Shown: piece by piece, positions 17,104 to 25,767 of the stretch
Numbering within the stretch: position 1 is the stretch's first letter
How the letters are laid out: every line of letters begins with the position of its first letter
Source: Bacillota bacterium
GTDB lineage: Bacteria > Bacillota > Clostridia > Lachnospirales > Lachnospiraceae
DNA length: 64,000 bases
Assembly (NCBI GenBank): GCA_902363515.1
Contig: CABJAN010000007.1
Coordinates: forward strand, 88,015 to 152,014
Direction of reading: 5' to 3'
The notes under the pieces: model-generated
What the model saw: the letters and a program-made list of their open reading frames with translations, nothing else
What the model was told of the DNA's origin: nothing
Databases searched by the model: none
Made by a program: the position numbers and the translations under genes

Positions 17104-18014
17104 AATTTCTCCTTATTATGCCGGAAATCCTCCGGGGTACAGAAAATCCGTTCCGGCTTATACTGGCGCGTCTCCTCCTGATACGCATAAATCCCAACAA
17201 AAACATGGGTACTGGTATACATCCTTACCCTTTGAAACCTCTGCTGCTTCCTGTCAGGAACCGGGTTTCCGTTTTCCAGTAATTTATCCAATCTGGGCTC
17301 TGTTTCATAAGCCGGCAGATGAGAAAACATTTCTTCCACTGTAACAATCCGTTCCAAAATCCGTCCCTCTTTTGCCAGAGCTTCAATCTCTGAAAGTTTC
17401 AGACTGTCAGAAAGATGAAACCGGTCTACCTGGGTTCGAAGGAGTTTGTCCATACAACCTCCGCAGCCCAGTTTTTCCCCAATATCATAACACAAAGTAC
17501 GGATATAAGTTCCTTTGGAACAGGTGACAGAAAAGGTTACATAGGGCAGTGAAATTTCCTGAAGCTGTATGTCATAAAAAGTTACCGGTCTTGGCTTACG
17601 CTCAATTTCTATGCCTTCTCTTGCCAGCTCATATAATTTCTTCCCCTGGACTTTCAGCGCAGAATACATGGGAGGAATCTGCATCTGTTCTCCCAGAAAG
17701 CTCTCCATACATGCCCTGACTTCCTCGTCTGTACAGGAGACCAAAGTTTCCTTTAGAATCCTTCCTGACTTATCCTGGGTATCCGTTGTGATTCCCAGAT
17801 GCAGCACTGCCTCATAGGTTTTTCGCTTATCTGTCAGCATGGAACAAAGCTTTGTTCCTTTTCCAAGACACACAGGAAGCACCCCTTCTGCATCCGGATC
17901 CAGAGTTCCTGTATGCCCGATTTTCTTCTGCTTTAAAATTCCGCGCAGTTTTGCTACCACATCATGAGATGTGTAGCCTTTTTCTTTATATACATTAATG
18001 ATTCCGTTTAGCAT
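17100..18014 (-). CDS. truB: tRNA pseudouridine-55 synthase
   Basis: A 304-residue enzyme that makes pseudouridine 55 in the T-loop of tRNAs. The catalytic Asp lies in HTGTLDPDAEGVLP (about 35-48). KTYEAVLHLGITTDTQD and the CSKGTYIRTL segment are also characteristic. A C-terminal extension follows from about 225. It lies between nrnA and ribF in the conserved order. Confidence 0.95.
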   Translation of the reverse strand: MLNGIINVYKEKGYTSHDVVAKLRGILKQKKIGHTGTLDPDAEGVLPVCLGKGTKLCSMLTDKRKTYEAVLHLGITTDTQDKSGRILKETLVSCTDEEVRACMESFLGEQMQIPPMYSALKVQGKKLYELAREGIEIERKPRPVTFYDIQLQEISLPYVTFSVTCSKGTYIRTLCYDIGEKLGCGGCMDKLLRTQVDRFHLSDSLKLSEIEALAKEGRILERIVTVEEMFSHLPAYETEPRLDKLLENGNPVPDRKQQRFQRVRMYTSTHVFVGIYAYQEETRQYKPERIFCTPEDFRHNKEKL

Positions 18015-18023
18015 GAATGTTTC

Positions 18024-18980
18024 TCACTCTTCTACTAATTGTTTTTCTATAATTTCCAGCAGATTATTCATGACATCATAAACTGACCCGTGGAAGGTAC
18101 AGCCAGCCGCCAGAACATGACCGCCGCCTCCAAAATAAGATGCCACTTCATTGACATTCACCTTTCCTTTTGAGCGCAGACTCACTTTAAATTCCTGGGG
18201 CTTTACTTCATAAATGAAAATTGCCACTTCTACGCCTTTAATAATGCGAAGCTGCTGAACAATGCCATCTAAGTCCTTAGGCTCTACGTGATAGAAATCC
18301 ATCATCTTCTTTTTCACAACTCCGATGACACATTTTCCATCCATAAGGAGAATACTCTCCATGAGACATCTGCCCAGAATCTGATTCTGCACATAGGTTT
18401 TCTCATAGAAGGATTCCTCCACAATTTTTGTAAACGGAATGCCCTTTTCCATGAGCTTTGCCGCAATACGCATGGTCTCCGGTGATGTACAGGAATATTG
18501 AAATACTCCGGTATCGTGAACCATTCCTGTATAAATAGCCTCTGCCACTGCTTTTGAAACCTTTTCTTCTTCTAAAAGTGTGTATAAAACCTCACAGGTT
18601 GAACTGGCATCCGGACGGATTTCATTTACATCCCCAAGTCCCCGGTTGCTGATATGATGATCAATACACACCCTTTTTTTGGCAGTTTCGTAAGCTTCTT
18701 CTGCAACCCCAATGCGATTCTTATCGCTGACATCCAGGGTAATCAACAAATCATACACCTTTCCTGTCTGATAAACCGTTTTGATTTCCTCAAAACAGGA
18801 CAGAAAGGAAAACTGCGCTCCCGGCTGTTCCAGATATACATCTGCTGCAATATCCGGATAATTTTCTTTCAAATAAAGGTACAATCCCATACAGGAACCA
18901 ACGCAGTCACCATCCGGACGCACATGTCCGGCAATGGCAACTGTATTTATTCCCTTTAATTCATTGGCTATCTTCTCCAT
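18024..18980 (-). CDS. nrnA: DHH-family bifunctional oligoribonuclease/PAP phosphatase
   Basis: A 318-residue enzyme that degrades nanoRNA and dephosphorylates pAp. The DHH domain has GHVRPDGDCVGS, LDVSDKNRIG and CIDHHISNRG. The C-terminal DHHA1 domain has FGGGGHVLAAGC. The start at 18980 (MEKIANELK) is chosen because AGGAGG sits upstream of it and family members start at this point; an earlier in-frame ATG would run through rbfA. It overlaps the rbfA end by 20 bases. Confidence 0.93.
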   Translation of the reverse strand: MEKIANELKGINTVAIAGHVRPDGDCVGSCMGLYLYLKENYPDIAADVYLEQPGAQFSFLSCFEEIKTVYQTGKVYDLLITLDVSDKNRIGVAEEAYETAKKRVCIDHHISNRGLGDVNEIRPDASSTCEVLYTLLEEEKVSKAVAEAIYTGMVHDTGVFQYSCTSPETMRIAAKLMEKGIPFTKIVEESFYEKTYVQNQILGRCLMESILLMDGKCVIGVVKKKMMDFYHVEPKDLDGIVQQLRIIKGVEVAIFIYEVKPQEFKVSLRSKGKVNVNEVASYFGGGGHVLAAGCTFHGSVYDVMNNLLEIIEKQLVEE

Positions 18981-19347
18981 CTTCCTGCACCTCCTCTTTT
19001 CTGGTGACCTGGTCAATGAGTTTTGACATGGTAACACCATACTCGATGGATTCGTCCAGTATAAAACGAATTTCCGGAGTGTTTCTCAGGTTTATACTTT
19101 TTGCAAGCTGTCTGCGAATATAACCCTCTGCATTTTTCAGTCCTGCAATGGTATTCTTCTTCGCCTCGTCATCCCCTAAAACACTGATATATGCCCTGCA
19201 AGTTTTTAAATCCGGCGCAACCTCCACACCTGTTACAGAGGTCATAGGATGGATGCGGGGATCTTTAATGCCCTCCCGGATGAGATTTGCCAGCTCATGT
19301 TGAACCTCTGCATTCACCCGGGTGTTTTTAATACTGTTTTTTCTCAT
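18961..19347 (-). CDS. rbfA: Ribosome-binding factor A
   Basis: A 128-residue KH-fold protein that assists maturation of the 16S rRNA 5' end. Hallmarks are RVNAEVQHELANLIREGIKDPR near the start, VTGVEVAPDLKTCRAYISVLGD, and RNTPEIRFILDESIEYG near the end. RBS AGAGAGGAT precedes the ATG. It is 20 bases downstream of infB and overlaps nrnA. Confidence 0.95.
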   Translation of the reverse strand: MRKNSIKNTRVNAEVQHELANLIREGIKDPRIHPMTSVTGVEVAPDLKTCRAYISVLGDDEAKKNTIAGLKNAEGYIRRQLAKSINLRNTPEIRFILDESIEYGVTMSKLIDQVTRKEEVQEDGEDSQ

Positions 19348-19367
19348 ACTATCCTCTCTGTCTGTTC

Positions 19368-22139
19368 CTATCTTGGAACTTCTACCATGGTATATGCTTC
19401 TACGCGGTCTTCTTCCTTAATATCGTTGAAATCTTCAAACACAAGACCACATTCATATCCAGCCTTTACTTCTTTTACATCATCTTTGAAACGTTTCAGA
19501 GAAGCCAGAGCTCCTTCAAAAATCTGTTCTCCGTCTCTGGTAATACGAACCTGACAGTTTCTCTGGAATACACCGTCTAAAACATAGGAACCGGCAATAT
19601 TGCCTACGCCGGAAGCCTTGAAAATCTGACGTACTTCTGCATGACCCAGAACTTTCTCTTCAAAGACAGGATCCAGCATACCTTTCATAGCAGCTTCCAC
19701 ATCTTCGATGGCCTGGTAAATAACTCTGTAAAGACGTAAATCTACACCTTCCTGTTCTGCCACAGATTTTGCAGTAGCATCCGGACGGACATTAAATCCA
19801 ATGATAATGGCATTGGATGCACTTGCCAGCGTTACGTCAGACTCATTGATGGCTCCTACGCCCCCATGAATGACTTTTACTACTACTTCTTCATTAGACA
19901 GTTTTACAAGACTCTGTTTTACCGCTTCCACGGAACCCTGAACGTCTGCTTTGACAATCAGAGGCAGCTCTTTCAGATTTCCTGCCTGAATCTGGCTGAA
20001 CAAATCATCCAGAGACATTTTTGCTTTTGTTTCTTCCAGCAGACGGTTCTTATTCTCAGAAACAAAGGTAGCTGCAAAGTTCTTCGCTTCCTTGTCATTG
20101 TCTGTTACTACCAGGATTTCTCCTGCATTTGGCACATCACTTAATCCCAGGATTTCTACCGGAGTAGACGGACCTGCTTCTTTGACTCTTCTGCCCTTAT
20201 CGTCAATCATTGCACGAACCCTGCCTGAGCATGCTCCTGCTGCAATAAAATCTCCAACTTTTAAAGTACCCTTCTGTACTAAGATGGTCGCAACCGGACC
20301 TTTTCCTTTATCCAGCTCCGCTTCGATTACCAGACCTCTTGCTTTTCTGTTTGGATTTGCTTTAAGCTCTGATACTTCTGCAGTAAGAAGAATCATTTCC
20401 AGAAGGTTGTCAATACCTTCTCCTGTATGAGCAGAAACCGGTGCAAATACGGTACTTCCGCCCCAGTCTTCCGGAATCAGTTCGTATTCTGATAATTCCT
20501 GTTTTACTCTCTCAATGTTTGCACTTGGCTTATCAATTTTGTTAATGGCAACAATAATTTCCACCCCTGCTGCCTTGGCATGGTTAATAGCTTCTACTGT
20601 CTGTGGCATCACACCATCATCTGCCGCTACCACTAAAATAGCAATGTCTGTAGCATTGGCACCACGCATACGCATAGCAGTAAACGCCTCATGTCCCGGT
20701 GTGTCCAGGAAGGTAATCTTCTGTCCGCCTACACTTACCATATAAGCGCCGATATGCTGTGTAATACCACCAGCCTCTCTGTCTGTTACATGGCTTTTTC
20801 TGATATAGTCCAAAAGAGAAGTTTTACCATGGTCAACGTGACCCATAACACAGACAACCGGTGGTCTGGTTACTAAGGTATCTTCCGGTTCTTCTTCTTC
20901 TCTTAACAGTTCTTCAATAACATCCACCTTTTCTTCCTGCTCGGCAATGATATCATAATCCATGGCAATTTCCTGGGCTTTTTCAAAGTCGATTTCATGG
21001 TTTACCGTAACCATGACGCCTTCCATAAATAATTTTTTCACAATTACAGATGGCTGCATCTTCATCTTATCTGCCAGTTCGCGGATGGTCATTTTTTCCG
21101 GAAGTGTAATTTCCTTTACCTCTTCCTTCTTTTCTTCCTTTGGATGTGTAACAGGCTTCTGAAGCTGCATTGCTTTTGGAATTTTCTGAGTCTGACGGCG
21201 TCCGCCCTGATTTGGACGTTTGCCCTGATTCTGGTACTCATCTCTTCTGTTATCTTTTTTCTTATTTTCTCTGTTTGCTTTGCGGCTGTCTTTCTCTACA
21301 AACTCCAGATTTGGTGCGTCAAACTTTCCGCCCTGTTCTCTTCTGGAATCTCCTGGCCTTCCTTCGTTTCTGCCTCCAAAACGGTTGTTGGAACGTTCCC
21401 CGTTATTCCCCTGGAAACGGTTATTCGAACGTTCTCCCTGACGTCCCTCTCCGTTATTATTGCCAAAACGATTTCCGGGACGCCCCTGCTGCTGACGATT
21501 CTGGCGGTTTTCTCCGTTTTGATTATTATAACGGTTTCCCTGACGGTTTTCTCCGTTATTATTATAGCGGCCTCCCTGGCGGTTTTCTCCGTTATTATTA
21601 TAGCGGCCTCCCTGACGGTTTTCTCCGTTGTTGTTATAGCGGCCTCCCTGACGGTTCTCTCCGTTGTTGTTATAACGTCCCTGCTGCTGACGGTTCTGGC
21701 GGTTTTCCCCGTTGTGATTATTGTTTGAACGGTTGTTATTAGAACGATTATTTTTATTTTCTTGTCTCATAGAATCTTGCGTACCTCTGTTTTCGCCCTG
21801 ACGGTTTCCCTGGCGTTTTTCTTCATTTTTCTGTTCTGTATTGGTATTTGCCTGGCGCTGGGGTTTCTGCTTACGCTCCTGGCCATGGCTTGCATTCTGA
21901 GGACGGAATACCTGAATTAACTTCTTCTTAGGCTTCTCCCCATCCCCGTTTTTTCCATTTTCTTCCTGAACTGTGGCAGAACTTTTTTTGAAATTTGCTC
22001 TTACCATATCTGCGTGGGCATTTTCTACATTGCTCATGTGGCTTGTTAACTCTATGTGCTGAGATTTTAAGAAATCTAAAACCTCTTTGTTTGTTTTGTT
22101 TACTTCCTTTGCGAGTTCATAAACTCTGATTGTTGACAT
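19368..22139 (-). CDS. infB: Translation initiation factor IF-2 with a repeat-rich N-terminal extension
   Basis: A 923-residue GTPase that places initiator tRNA on the 30S subunit. An IF2_N helix-turn-helix at about 1-50 ([19 protein letters not shown]) is followed by a low-complexity Asn/Gly/Arg/Gln region at about 70-330, then a second IF2_N ([21 protein letters not shown]). The G domain carries [20 protein letters not shown] and NKID, and IF2 domains II, III and C2 complete the protein. The long disordered stretch contains tandem 12-residue units (see the repeat entry). RBS AAGGAGGG precedes the ATG. The start overlaps the ylxQ end by 40 bases. Confidence 0.97.
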   Translation of the reverse strand: MSTIRVYELAKEVNKTNKEVLDFLKSQHIELTSHMSNVENAHADMVRANFKKSSATVQEENGKNGDGEKPKKKLIQVFRPQNASHGQERKQKPQRQANTNTEQKNEEKRQGNRQGENRGTQDSMRQENKNNRSNNNRSNNNHNGENRQNRQQQGRYNNNGENRQGGRYNNNGENRQGGRYNNNGENRQGGRYNNNGENRQGNRYNNQNGENRQNRQQQGRPGNRFGNNNGEGRQGERSNNRFQGNNGERSNNRFGGRNEGRPGDSRREQGGKFDAPNLEFVEKDSRKANRENKKKDNRRDEYQNQGKRPNQGGRRQTQKIPKAMQLQKPVTHPKEEKKEEVKEITLPEKMTIRELADKMKMQPSVIVKKLFMEGVMVTVNHEIDFEKAQEIAMDYDIIAEQEEKVDVIEELLREEEEPEDTLVTRPPVVCVMGHVDHGKTSLLDYIRKSHVTDREAGGITQHIGAYMVSVGGQKITFLDTPGHEAFTAMRMRGANATDIAILVVAADDGVMPQTVEAINHAKAAGVEIIVAINKIDKPSANIERVKQELSEYELIPEDWGGSTVFAPVSAHTGEGIDNLLEMILLTAEVSELKANPNRKARGLVIEAELDKGKGPVATILVQKGTLKVGDFIAAGACSGRVRAMIDDKGRRVKEAGPSTPVEILGLSDVPNAGEILVVTDNDKEAKNFAATFVSENKNRLLEETKAKMSLDDLFSQIQAGNLKELPLIVKADVQGSVEAVKQSLVKLSNEEVVVKVIHGGVGAINESDVTLASASNAIIIGFNVRPDATAKSVAEQEGVDLRLYRVIYQAIEDVEAAMKGMLDPVFEEKVLGHAEVRQIFKASGVGNIAGSYVLDGVFQRNCQVRITRDGEQIFEGALASLKRFKDDVKEVKAGYECGLVFEDFNDIKEEDRVEAYTMVEVPR
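21508..21690 (-). repeat. In-frame 36-bp tandem repeats in infB
   Basis: About four near-identical contiguous 36-bp units encoding [12 protein letters not shown]. They are flanked by more diverged [17 protein letters not shown] units out to about 21480 and 21720. Neighbouring units differ mainly at synonymous T/C or A/G positions, as expected of recent unequal duplication. They lie within the disordered region of IF-2 and no spacers are present. Confidence 0.85.
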
Positions 22140-22474
22140 ATATTGCCCTCCTTTTTGTCCTGATGTCCCATATCATCCAGCTTCTTTTTCATCGCCACAG
22201 CGAACTGTTCCTGTGTCACTGCTATACAGGCACGATACTCTTTTCCTATGGCTGTTCCCAATTCCTCCTTTGAACCAATGTTATAAAAAGGCACTTTATA
22301 ATACGTACACATATCACGAAATTTTTTTCTGGTATTTTCTGACGCATCCTCTGCAATCAAAACCAGATAAGCGGTTCTGCCTTTCACTGCTTTTTCAGTA
22401 GCAAACTCACCGCTTACTACCTTTCCGGCCTTTGCTGCAAGACCGATAAGGGATAATTCTTTACGAATGTTCAA
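22100..22474 (-). CDS. ylxQ: L7Ae-family ribosomal-type RNA-binding protein YlxQ
   Basis: A 124-residue protein of the L7Ae/L30e fold, which binds kink-turn RNA. Family residues include [21 protein letters not shown] and LVLIAEDAS. The start is a TTG at 22474 (read [11 protein letters not shown]), with AAGGAG ten bases upstream. An ATG ten codons earlier lies within the coding end of ylxR and would add an unusual basic leader. A C-terminal extension rich in Lys, Gln and Glu overlaps infB. It is the usual partner of ylxR between nusA and infB. Confidence 0.9.
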   Translation of the reverse strand: MNIRKELSLIGLAAKAGKVVSGEFATEKAVKGRTAYLVLIAEDASENTRKKFRDMCTYYKVPFYNIGSKEELGTAIGKEYRACIAVTQEQFAVAMKKKLDDMGHQDKKEGNICQQSEFMNSQRK

Positions 22475-22739
22475 GATTCTCAAACTCCTTTTCCAGGTTT
22501 TCATACACAGACTTTGGAATTGCCATTTTCAGGGAACGCTCCAGTCCTTTATTTTTTATTGCCTGCAAAAGACAGGATTTTTGAAAACACAGATAGGCAC
22601 CTCTTCCGTTTTTTCTGCCCGTAGCATCCAGGATAATTTCATCCTCTGTGGTTTTCAGCACCCGCATCATTTCTTTTTTGCTTTTCATTTCTCCACATCC
22701 TACGCATTTGCGCATTGGAATTTTACGAACTGTACCCAT
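22461..22739 (-). CDS. ylxR: YlxR/RnpM family RNA-binding protein
   Basis: A 92-residue DUF448 protein. The diagnostic RKCVGCGEMKSKKEMMRVL motif and the GRGAYLCFQKSCLLQAIK stretch are present. Homologues have been reported to bind and modulate RNase P RNA. It lies immediately downstream of nusA (9 bases) and overlaps the TTG start of ylxQ, the standard operon arrangement in Firmicutes. Confidence 0.93.
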   Translation of the reverse strand: MGTVRKIPMRKCVGCGEMKSKKEMMRVLKTTEDEIILDATGRKNGRGAYLCFQKSCLLQAIKNKGLERSLKMAIPKSVYENLEKEFENLEHS

Positions 22740-22748
22740 ATGTCCACC

Positions 22749-23912
22749 TTACTCTTCCGTTTGTTCTTCTGCCTGTTCTTCCATGGAGAACTCCGGTTCT
22801 TCCTGCAGTTGTTCCGCTTCTTCCCCACCTTGAGGTGCTTCATAAGCTTCCTCTTCATAGAGATTCAGTTCTCCTGCTTCTCTTGCCTGGGATTCGCTCT
22901 TAATATCAATCTTATATCCTGTAAGTCTGGCAGCCAGTCTTGCATTCTGTCCTTCCTTACCAATGGCAAGTGAAAGCTGGAAGTCCGGTACAATAACCAT
23001 AGCGGTCTTTTCATCCGGATCAGCCAAAACAGAAATAACCTTTGCAGGACTTAACGCATTCTCAATCAGAAGCGCCGGATTATCACTCCAGTTAATAATA
23101 TCAATTTTTTCTCCGCGCAGCTCTTCCACAATGGAATTTACCCTTGCGCCATTCATACCAACACAGGCACCTACAGGATCTACATCCGGATCATTGCTCC
23201 ATACTGCAATCTTAGTACGGGAACCTGCCTCTCTGGCAATGCTCTTAATTTCTACTGTTCCGTCCTTTACCTCTGTAACCTCTGCCTCAAAAAGACGTTT
23301 TACCAGTTCCGGATGTGTTCTGGAAACCAGAATCTTAGGACCTTTCGGCGTATCTTTTACTTCCAGAATGTATAACTTAATTCTCTCTGTAGGCTGGAAT
23401 ACTTCTGTTTTTACCTGCTCGTTTTCTGTAAGCACTGCATCTGCTTTTCCAAGATTAATACTATAATTTCTTCCCATGCTTCTCTGGACAATACCAGTAA
23501 CAATGTCTCTCTCTTTTCCGTAATACTGATTGAAAATCACTTTTCTCTCTTCTTCGCGGATTTTCTGAAGAATCACGTTCTTTGCATTCTGGGTAGCAAT
23601 ACGTCCGAACTGTTTTGATTTCACTTCCACGTTTACCACATCTCCCAGAGTGTACTGGGAATGCATCATTCTGGCATCTGCAAGGCTGATTTCTGTCACC
23701 GGGTCCTGCACCTCTTCCACTACTGTCTTCTCTGCAAACACGCTGAAATCACAGGTCTGTGGATTAATGTTTACTTTAATGTTATCTGCTTTCCCAAAAT
23801 GGTTTTTGCATGCCTGAATCAGAGATTGCTCAATGGCCTCAAGCAGTGTGTCCTTGCTGATAGATTTTTCTTTTTCCAGAATATTCAGCGCTTCTAATAA
23901 TTCTGTATTCAT
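22749..23912 (-). CDS. nusA: Transcription termination/antitermination factor NusA
   Basis: A 387-residue RNA polymerase-binding factor. The N-terminal domain is at about 1-125, S1 at about 130-200 (RDIVTGIVQRSMGRNYSINLG), and KH1 and KH2 at about 205-345 (GACVGMNGARVNSIVEELRGE and LAIGKEGQNARLAARLTGYKI). A Glu/Gln-rich acidic tail ends the protein. The enterobacterial C-terminal repeats are missing, as usual in Firmicutes. RBS AGGAGG precedes the ATG. Confidence 0.96.
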   Translation of the reverse strand: MNTELLEALNILEKEKSISKDTLLEAIEQSLIQACKNHFGKADNIKVNINPQTCDFSVFAEKTVVEEVQDPVTEISLADARMMHSQYTLGDVVNVEVKSKQFGRIATQNAKNVILQKIREEERKVIFNQYYGKERDIVTGIVQRSMGRNYSINLGKADAVLTENEQVKTEVFQPTERIKLYILEVKDTPKGPKILVSRTHPELVKRLFEAEVTEVKDGTVEIKSIAREAGSRTKIAVWSNDPDVDPVGACVGMNGARVNSIVEELRGEKIDIINWSDNPALLIENALSPAKVISVLADPDEKTAMVIVPDFQLSLAIGKEGQNARLAARLTGYKIDIKSESQAREAGELNLYEEEAYEAPQGGEEAEQLQEEPEFSMEEQAEEQTEE

Positions 23913-23953
23913 GTTTCACTTTCCTCCTAAATATACAAATCGTCTAAAGGTTC

Positions 23954-24418
23954 TTAAAAATCAAAGGCAAGACGAATCAGCGCAATATCCGACTTCTGGA
24001 AGGTTTTTTCCTCTCCCTCGCAATCAATCGTCACACTGTTTTCATCATATGCAGTTAAAATACCATAAAATTCCTTTTCCCGATTCACCGCCCGGTAGGT
24101 ACGGATTTCCAGTTCTTTGCCCATGCTTCTTTTGTAGTCCTTCTCTTTTTTCAAAGGTCTGCCAAGTCCCGGTGAGCTCACTTCCATGATATATGCTTCT
24201 TCAATAAAATCCTCTTCATCCAGTTTCTGTGAAAAAGCCCTGCTGACAACCTCACAGTCATCCACAGTAATTCCCTGTGGCTTATCAATATAAGCTCTCA
24301 GATAATAATTACTTCCCTCTTTTACATACTCCACATCCACCAGTTCAAACCCATGTGCCTCCACAATGGGGGTAATCAGGGCTTCTGCTTTCTGTTCATA
24401 AGTCTCCCTTTTGCTCAT
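23954..24418 (-). CDS. rimP: Ribosome maturation factor RimP
   Basis: A 154-residue protein needed for 30S assembly. The N-terminal alpha/beta domain shows GFELVDVEYVKEGSNYYLRAYIDKPQGITVDDCE, the SPGLGRPLK motif follows, and the C-terminal small beta-barrel ends at the stop. The start is set at 24418 (MSKRETYEQK): AGAAGGTGAG precedes it, while an upstream in-frame ATG would translate through the leader hairpin. First gene of the rimP-nusA-ylxR-ylxQ-infB-rbfA-nrnA-truB-ribF operon. Confidence 0.95.
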   Translation of the reverse strand: MSKRETYEQKAEALITPIVEAHGFELVDVEYVKEGSNYYLRAYIDKPQGITVDDCEVVSRAFSQKLDEEDFIEEAYIMEVSSPGLGRPLKKEKDYKRSMGKELEIRTYRAVNREKEFYGILTAYDENSVTIDCEGEEKTFQKSDIALIRLAFDF

Positions 24419-24469
24419 GCTCTCACCTTCTTTCCAAAAATTGCCCTTTTGAGAAAGGGTACACAAACG

Positions 24470-24499
24470 ATAAGAGTGGACCGTCTGGCCCACTCTTAT
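24470..24499 (-). promoter_or_regulatory. Leader hairpin upstream of rimP
   Basis: A perfect 10-bp stem ATAAGAGTGG/CCACTCTTAT, extended imperfectly by outer CGAT/ATCG pairs. It lies 52 bases before the rimP start and downstream of the proposed promoter. No U run follows on either strand, so it is not a simple terminator. A smaller hairpin (CCCTTTTGAGAAAGGG, about 24445-24459) lies between it and the gene. Possible regulation of the nusA operon; role unknown. Confidence 0.45.
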
Positions 24500-24526
24500 G
24501 CTATCGTAATTATCAAGTTCTCTTTA

Positions 24527-24555
24527 AGGATAGCACTATTCTGCCAAACATGCAA
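24527..24555 (-). promoter_or_regulatory. Probable promoter of the rimP operon
   Basis: On the minus strand TTGCAT (24550-24555), 17 bases, TATCCT (24527-24532), about 110 bases before the rimP start. Confidence 0.45.
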
Positions 24556-24577
24556 GCCCCTTTTTCTCTGTTCCCTT

Positions 24578-25744
24578 TTAATTCCACACAATAATCAGTA
24601 AATTATCCCATCCGCCATAATAAATCTGCCAGGAAACCTGCTGACCCGGAGATAAATTTCCTGTATTCTGAACCACTTCCTGAAGCAAAGTTCCATTTAC
24701 CATATCTGCCACTGCCTGGTCATAGGCTTCCCTGGAAGCAAAACACAGTTCTGTGGTATGGGCTTCTGCGCTTACCGTCTGCAGCAGTTCCTGATACATC
24801 TGATTTCTGTCATAGCCTTCATACCAGCAGCCTTTTCTTTTATAATAATTGTAGCTGTCATCTTCACAAACAGGAAGCGGAATGGTTCCATCTGCCTTGT
24901 GAGTGGGCTTTAGCATCTTGTCATTGCAGCACAGGTAGCTGTAAAAGATGTCCACTCCAGAAGCTTCTGCAGCTGAATATCCGGGGGTTCCCCAGGTGGT
25001 ATCTACATAATAATAAGCATCCTGAATTTTCACCAGGTTCCACGCATGTCCTGCCTCACTGCCATTGGTAACCGTACCTGTTACTAATGTACAAAAGATT
25101 CCCATCTGGTTCAAAAGATACTGTGTTGCCTTGGCATATCCCATGCAGACACTGCTTTTTCCCAGAAAAACGCTTTGGATATTCTGATTATTCGGGCTGG
25201 TTTCATTATAATCCACCTTATGAATTAAAGTCTCATATACATACTTGATTTTTTCATAAGTATCTGCATCAGAAGGGATTCCCGAAAGCCATTCCTTTGC
25301 TGTGGCTTCGATTTCTGTCTTTACCTGAGCTGCTGCCTCCTGGCTCATAAGATAGTCAGGAAGCACCTTCATACCTGCGGTGCCGCCCCCTGGCCAGGTT
25401 TCTTCGTAATACCGGAATCCTCCTTCTGTCCAGAAATATTCCGGGTGGTCTGTCATAACCATATTTGCCACAGCTTCCAGTCTGTCTTTGGCAATGGGAC
25501 CTACTCTGATTTCTTTCTCAAAGGCTTCCAGGCCTGCCATAAGCTGTCTGTATACCTGTTTTTCTTCTTCTGACAAGGTCTGATATCCATAATACAAATC
25601 TGCCTGCTGCTGTGTAACTGTGCTCTCTGTCTCAACCCCAGAGAGATTTCCCACTCCCGGTATATCCTCCATTCTGCATCCACACAGGCCAAGAAGCAAA
25701 AGAAGCACCAGAATACTTTGTTTTATCTTCCTTTTGACTTCCAC
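24578..25744 (-). CDS. Transglutaminase-like lipoprotein
   Basis: A protein of about 388 residues. An N-terminal basic-hydrophobic signal ends in a lipobox-like LLGLCGC (lipidated Cys about 24), so it should be anchored outside the membrane. Residues about 150-290 resemble a transglutaminase-like domain: SSVCMGYAKATQYLLN (catalytic Cys), then AGHAWNLVKI (His) and YYVDTTWGTPG (Asp). The start is uncertain: GTG at 25744 has AAGGAAGG upstream, while ATG at 25771 overlaps the parC stop as ATGA. It is the last gene of the PAP2-parE-parC operon. Substrate unknown, perhaps cell-wall related. Confidence 0.8.
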   Translation of the reverse strand: MEVKRKIKQSILVLLLLLGLCGCRMEDIPGVGNLSGVETESTVTQQQADLYYGYQTLSEEEKQVYRQLMAGLEAFEKEIRVGPIAKDRLEAVANMVMTDHPEYFWTEGGFRYYEETWPGGGTAGMKVLPDYLMSQEAAAQVKTEIEATAKEWLSGIPSDADTYEKIKYVYETLIHKVDYNETSPNNQNIQSVFLGKSSVCMGYAKATQYLLNQMGIFCTLVTGTVTNGSEAGHAWNLVKIQDAYYYVDTTWGTPGYSAAEASGVDIFYSYLCCNDKMLKPTHKADGTIPLPVCEDDSYNYYKRKGCWYEGYDRNQMYQELLQTVSAEAHTTELCFASREAYDQAVADMVNGTLLQEVVQNTGNLSPGQQVSWQIYYGGWDNLLIIVWN

Positions 25745-25767
25745 ATCATCCCTGCCTTCCTTATCTG

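Noticed and set aside
21508..21690. Regular 36-bp repeats considered as a CRISPR array
   Set aside because: Units are contiguous with no spacers, keep the infB frame and differ at synonymous positions.
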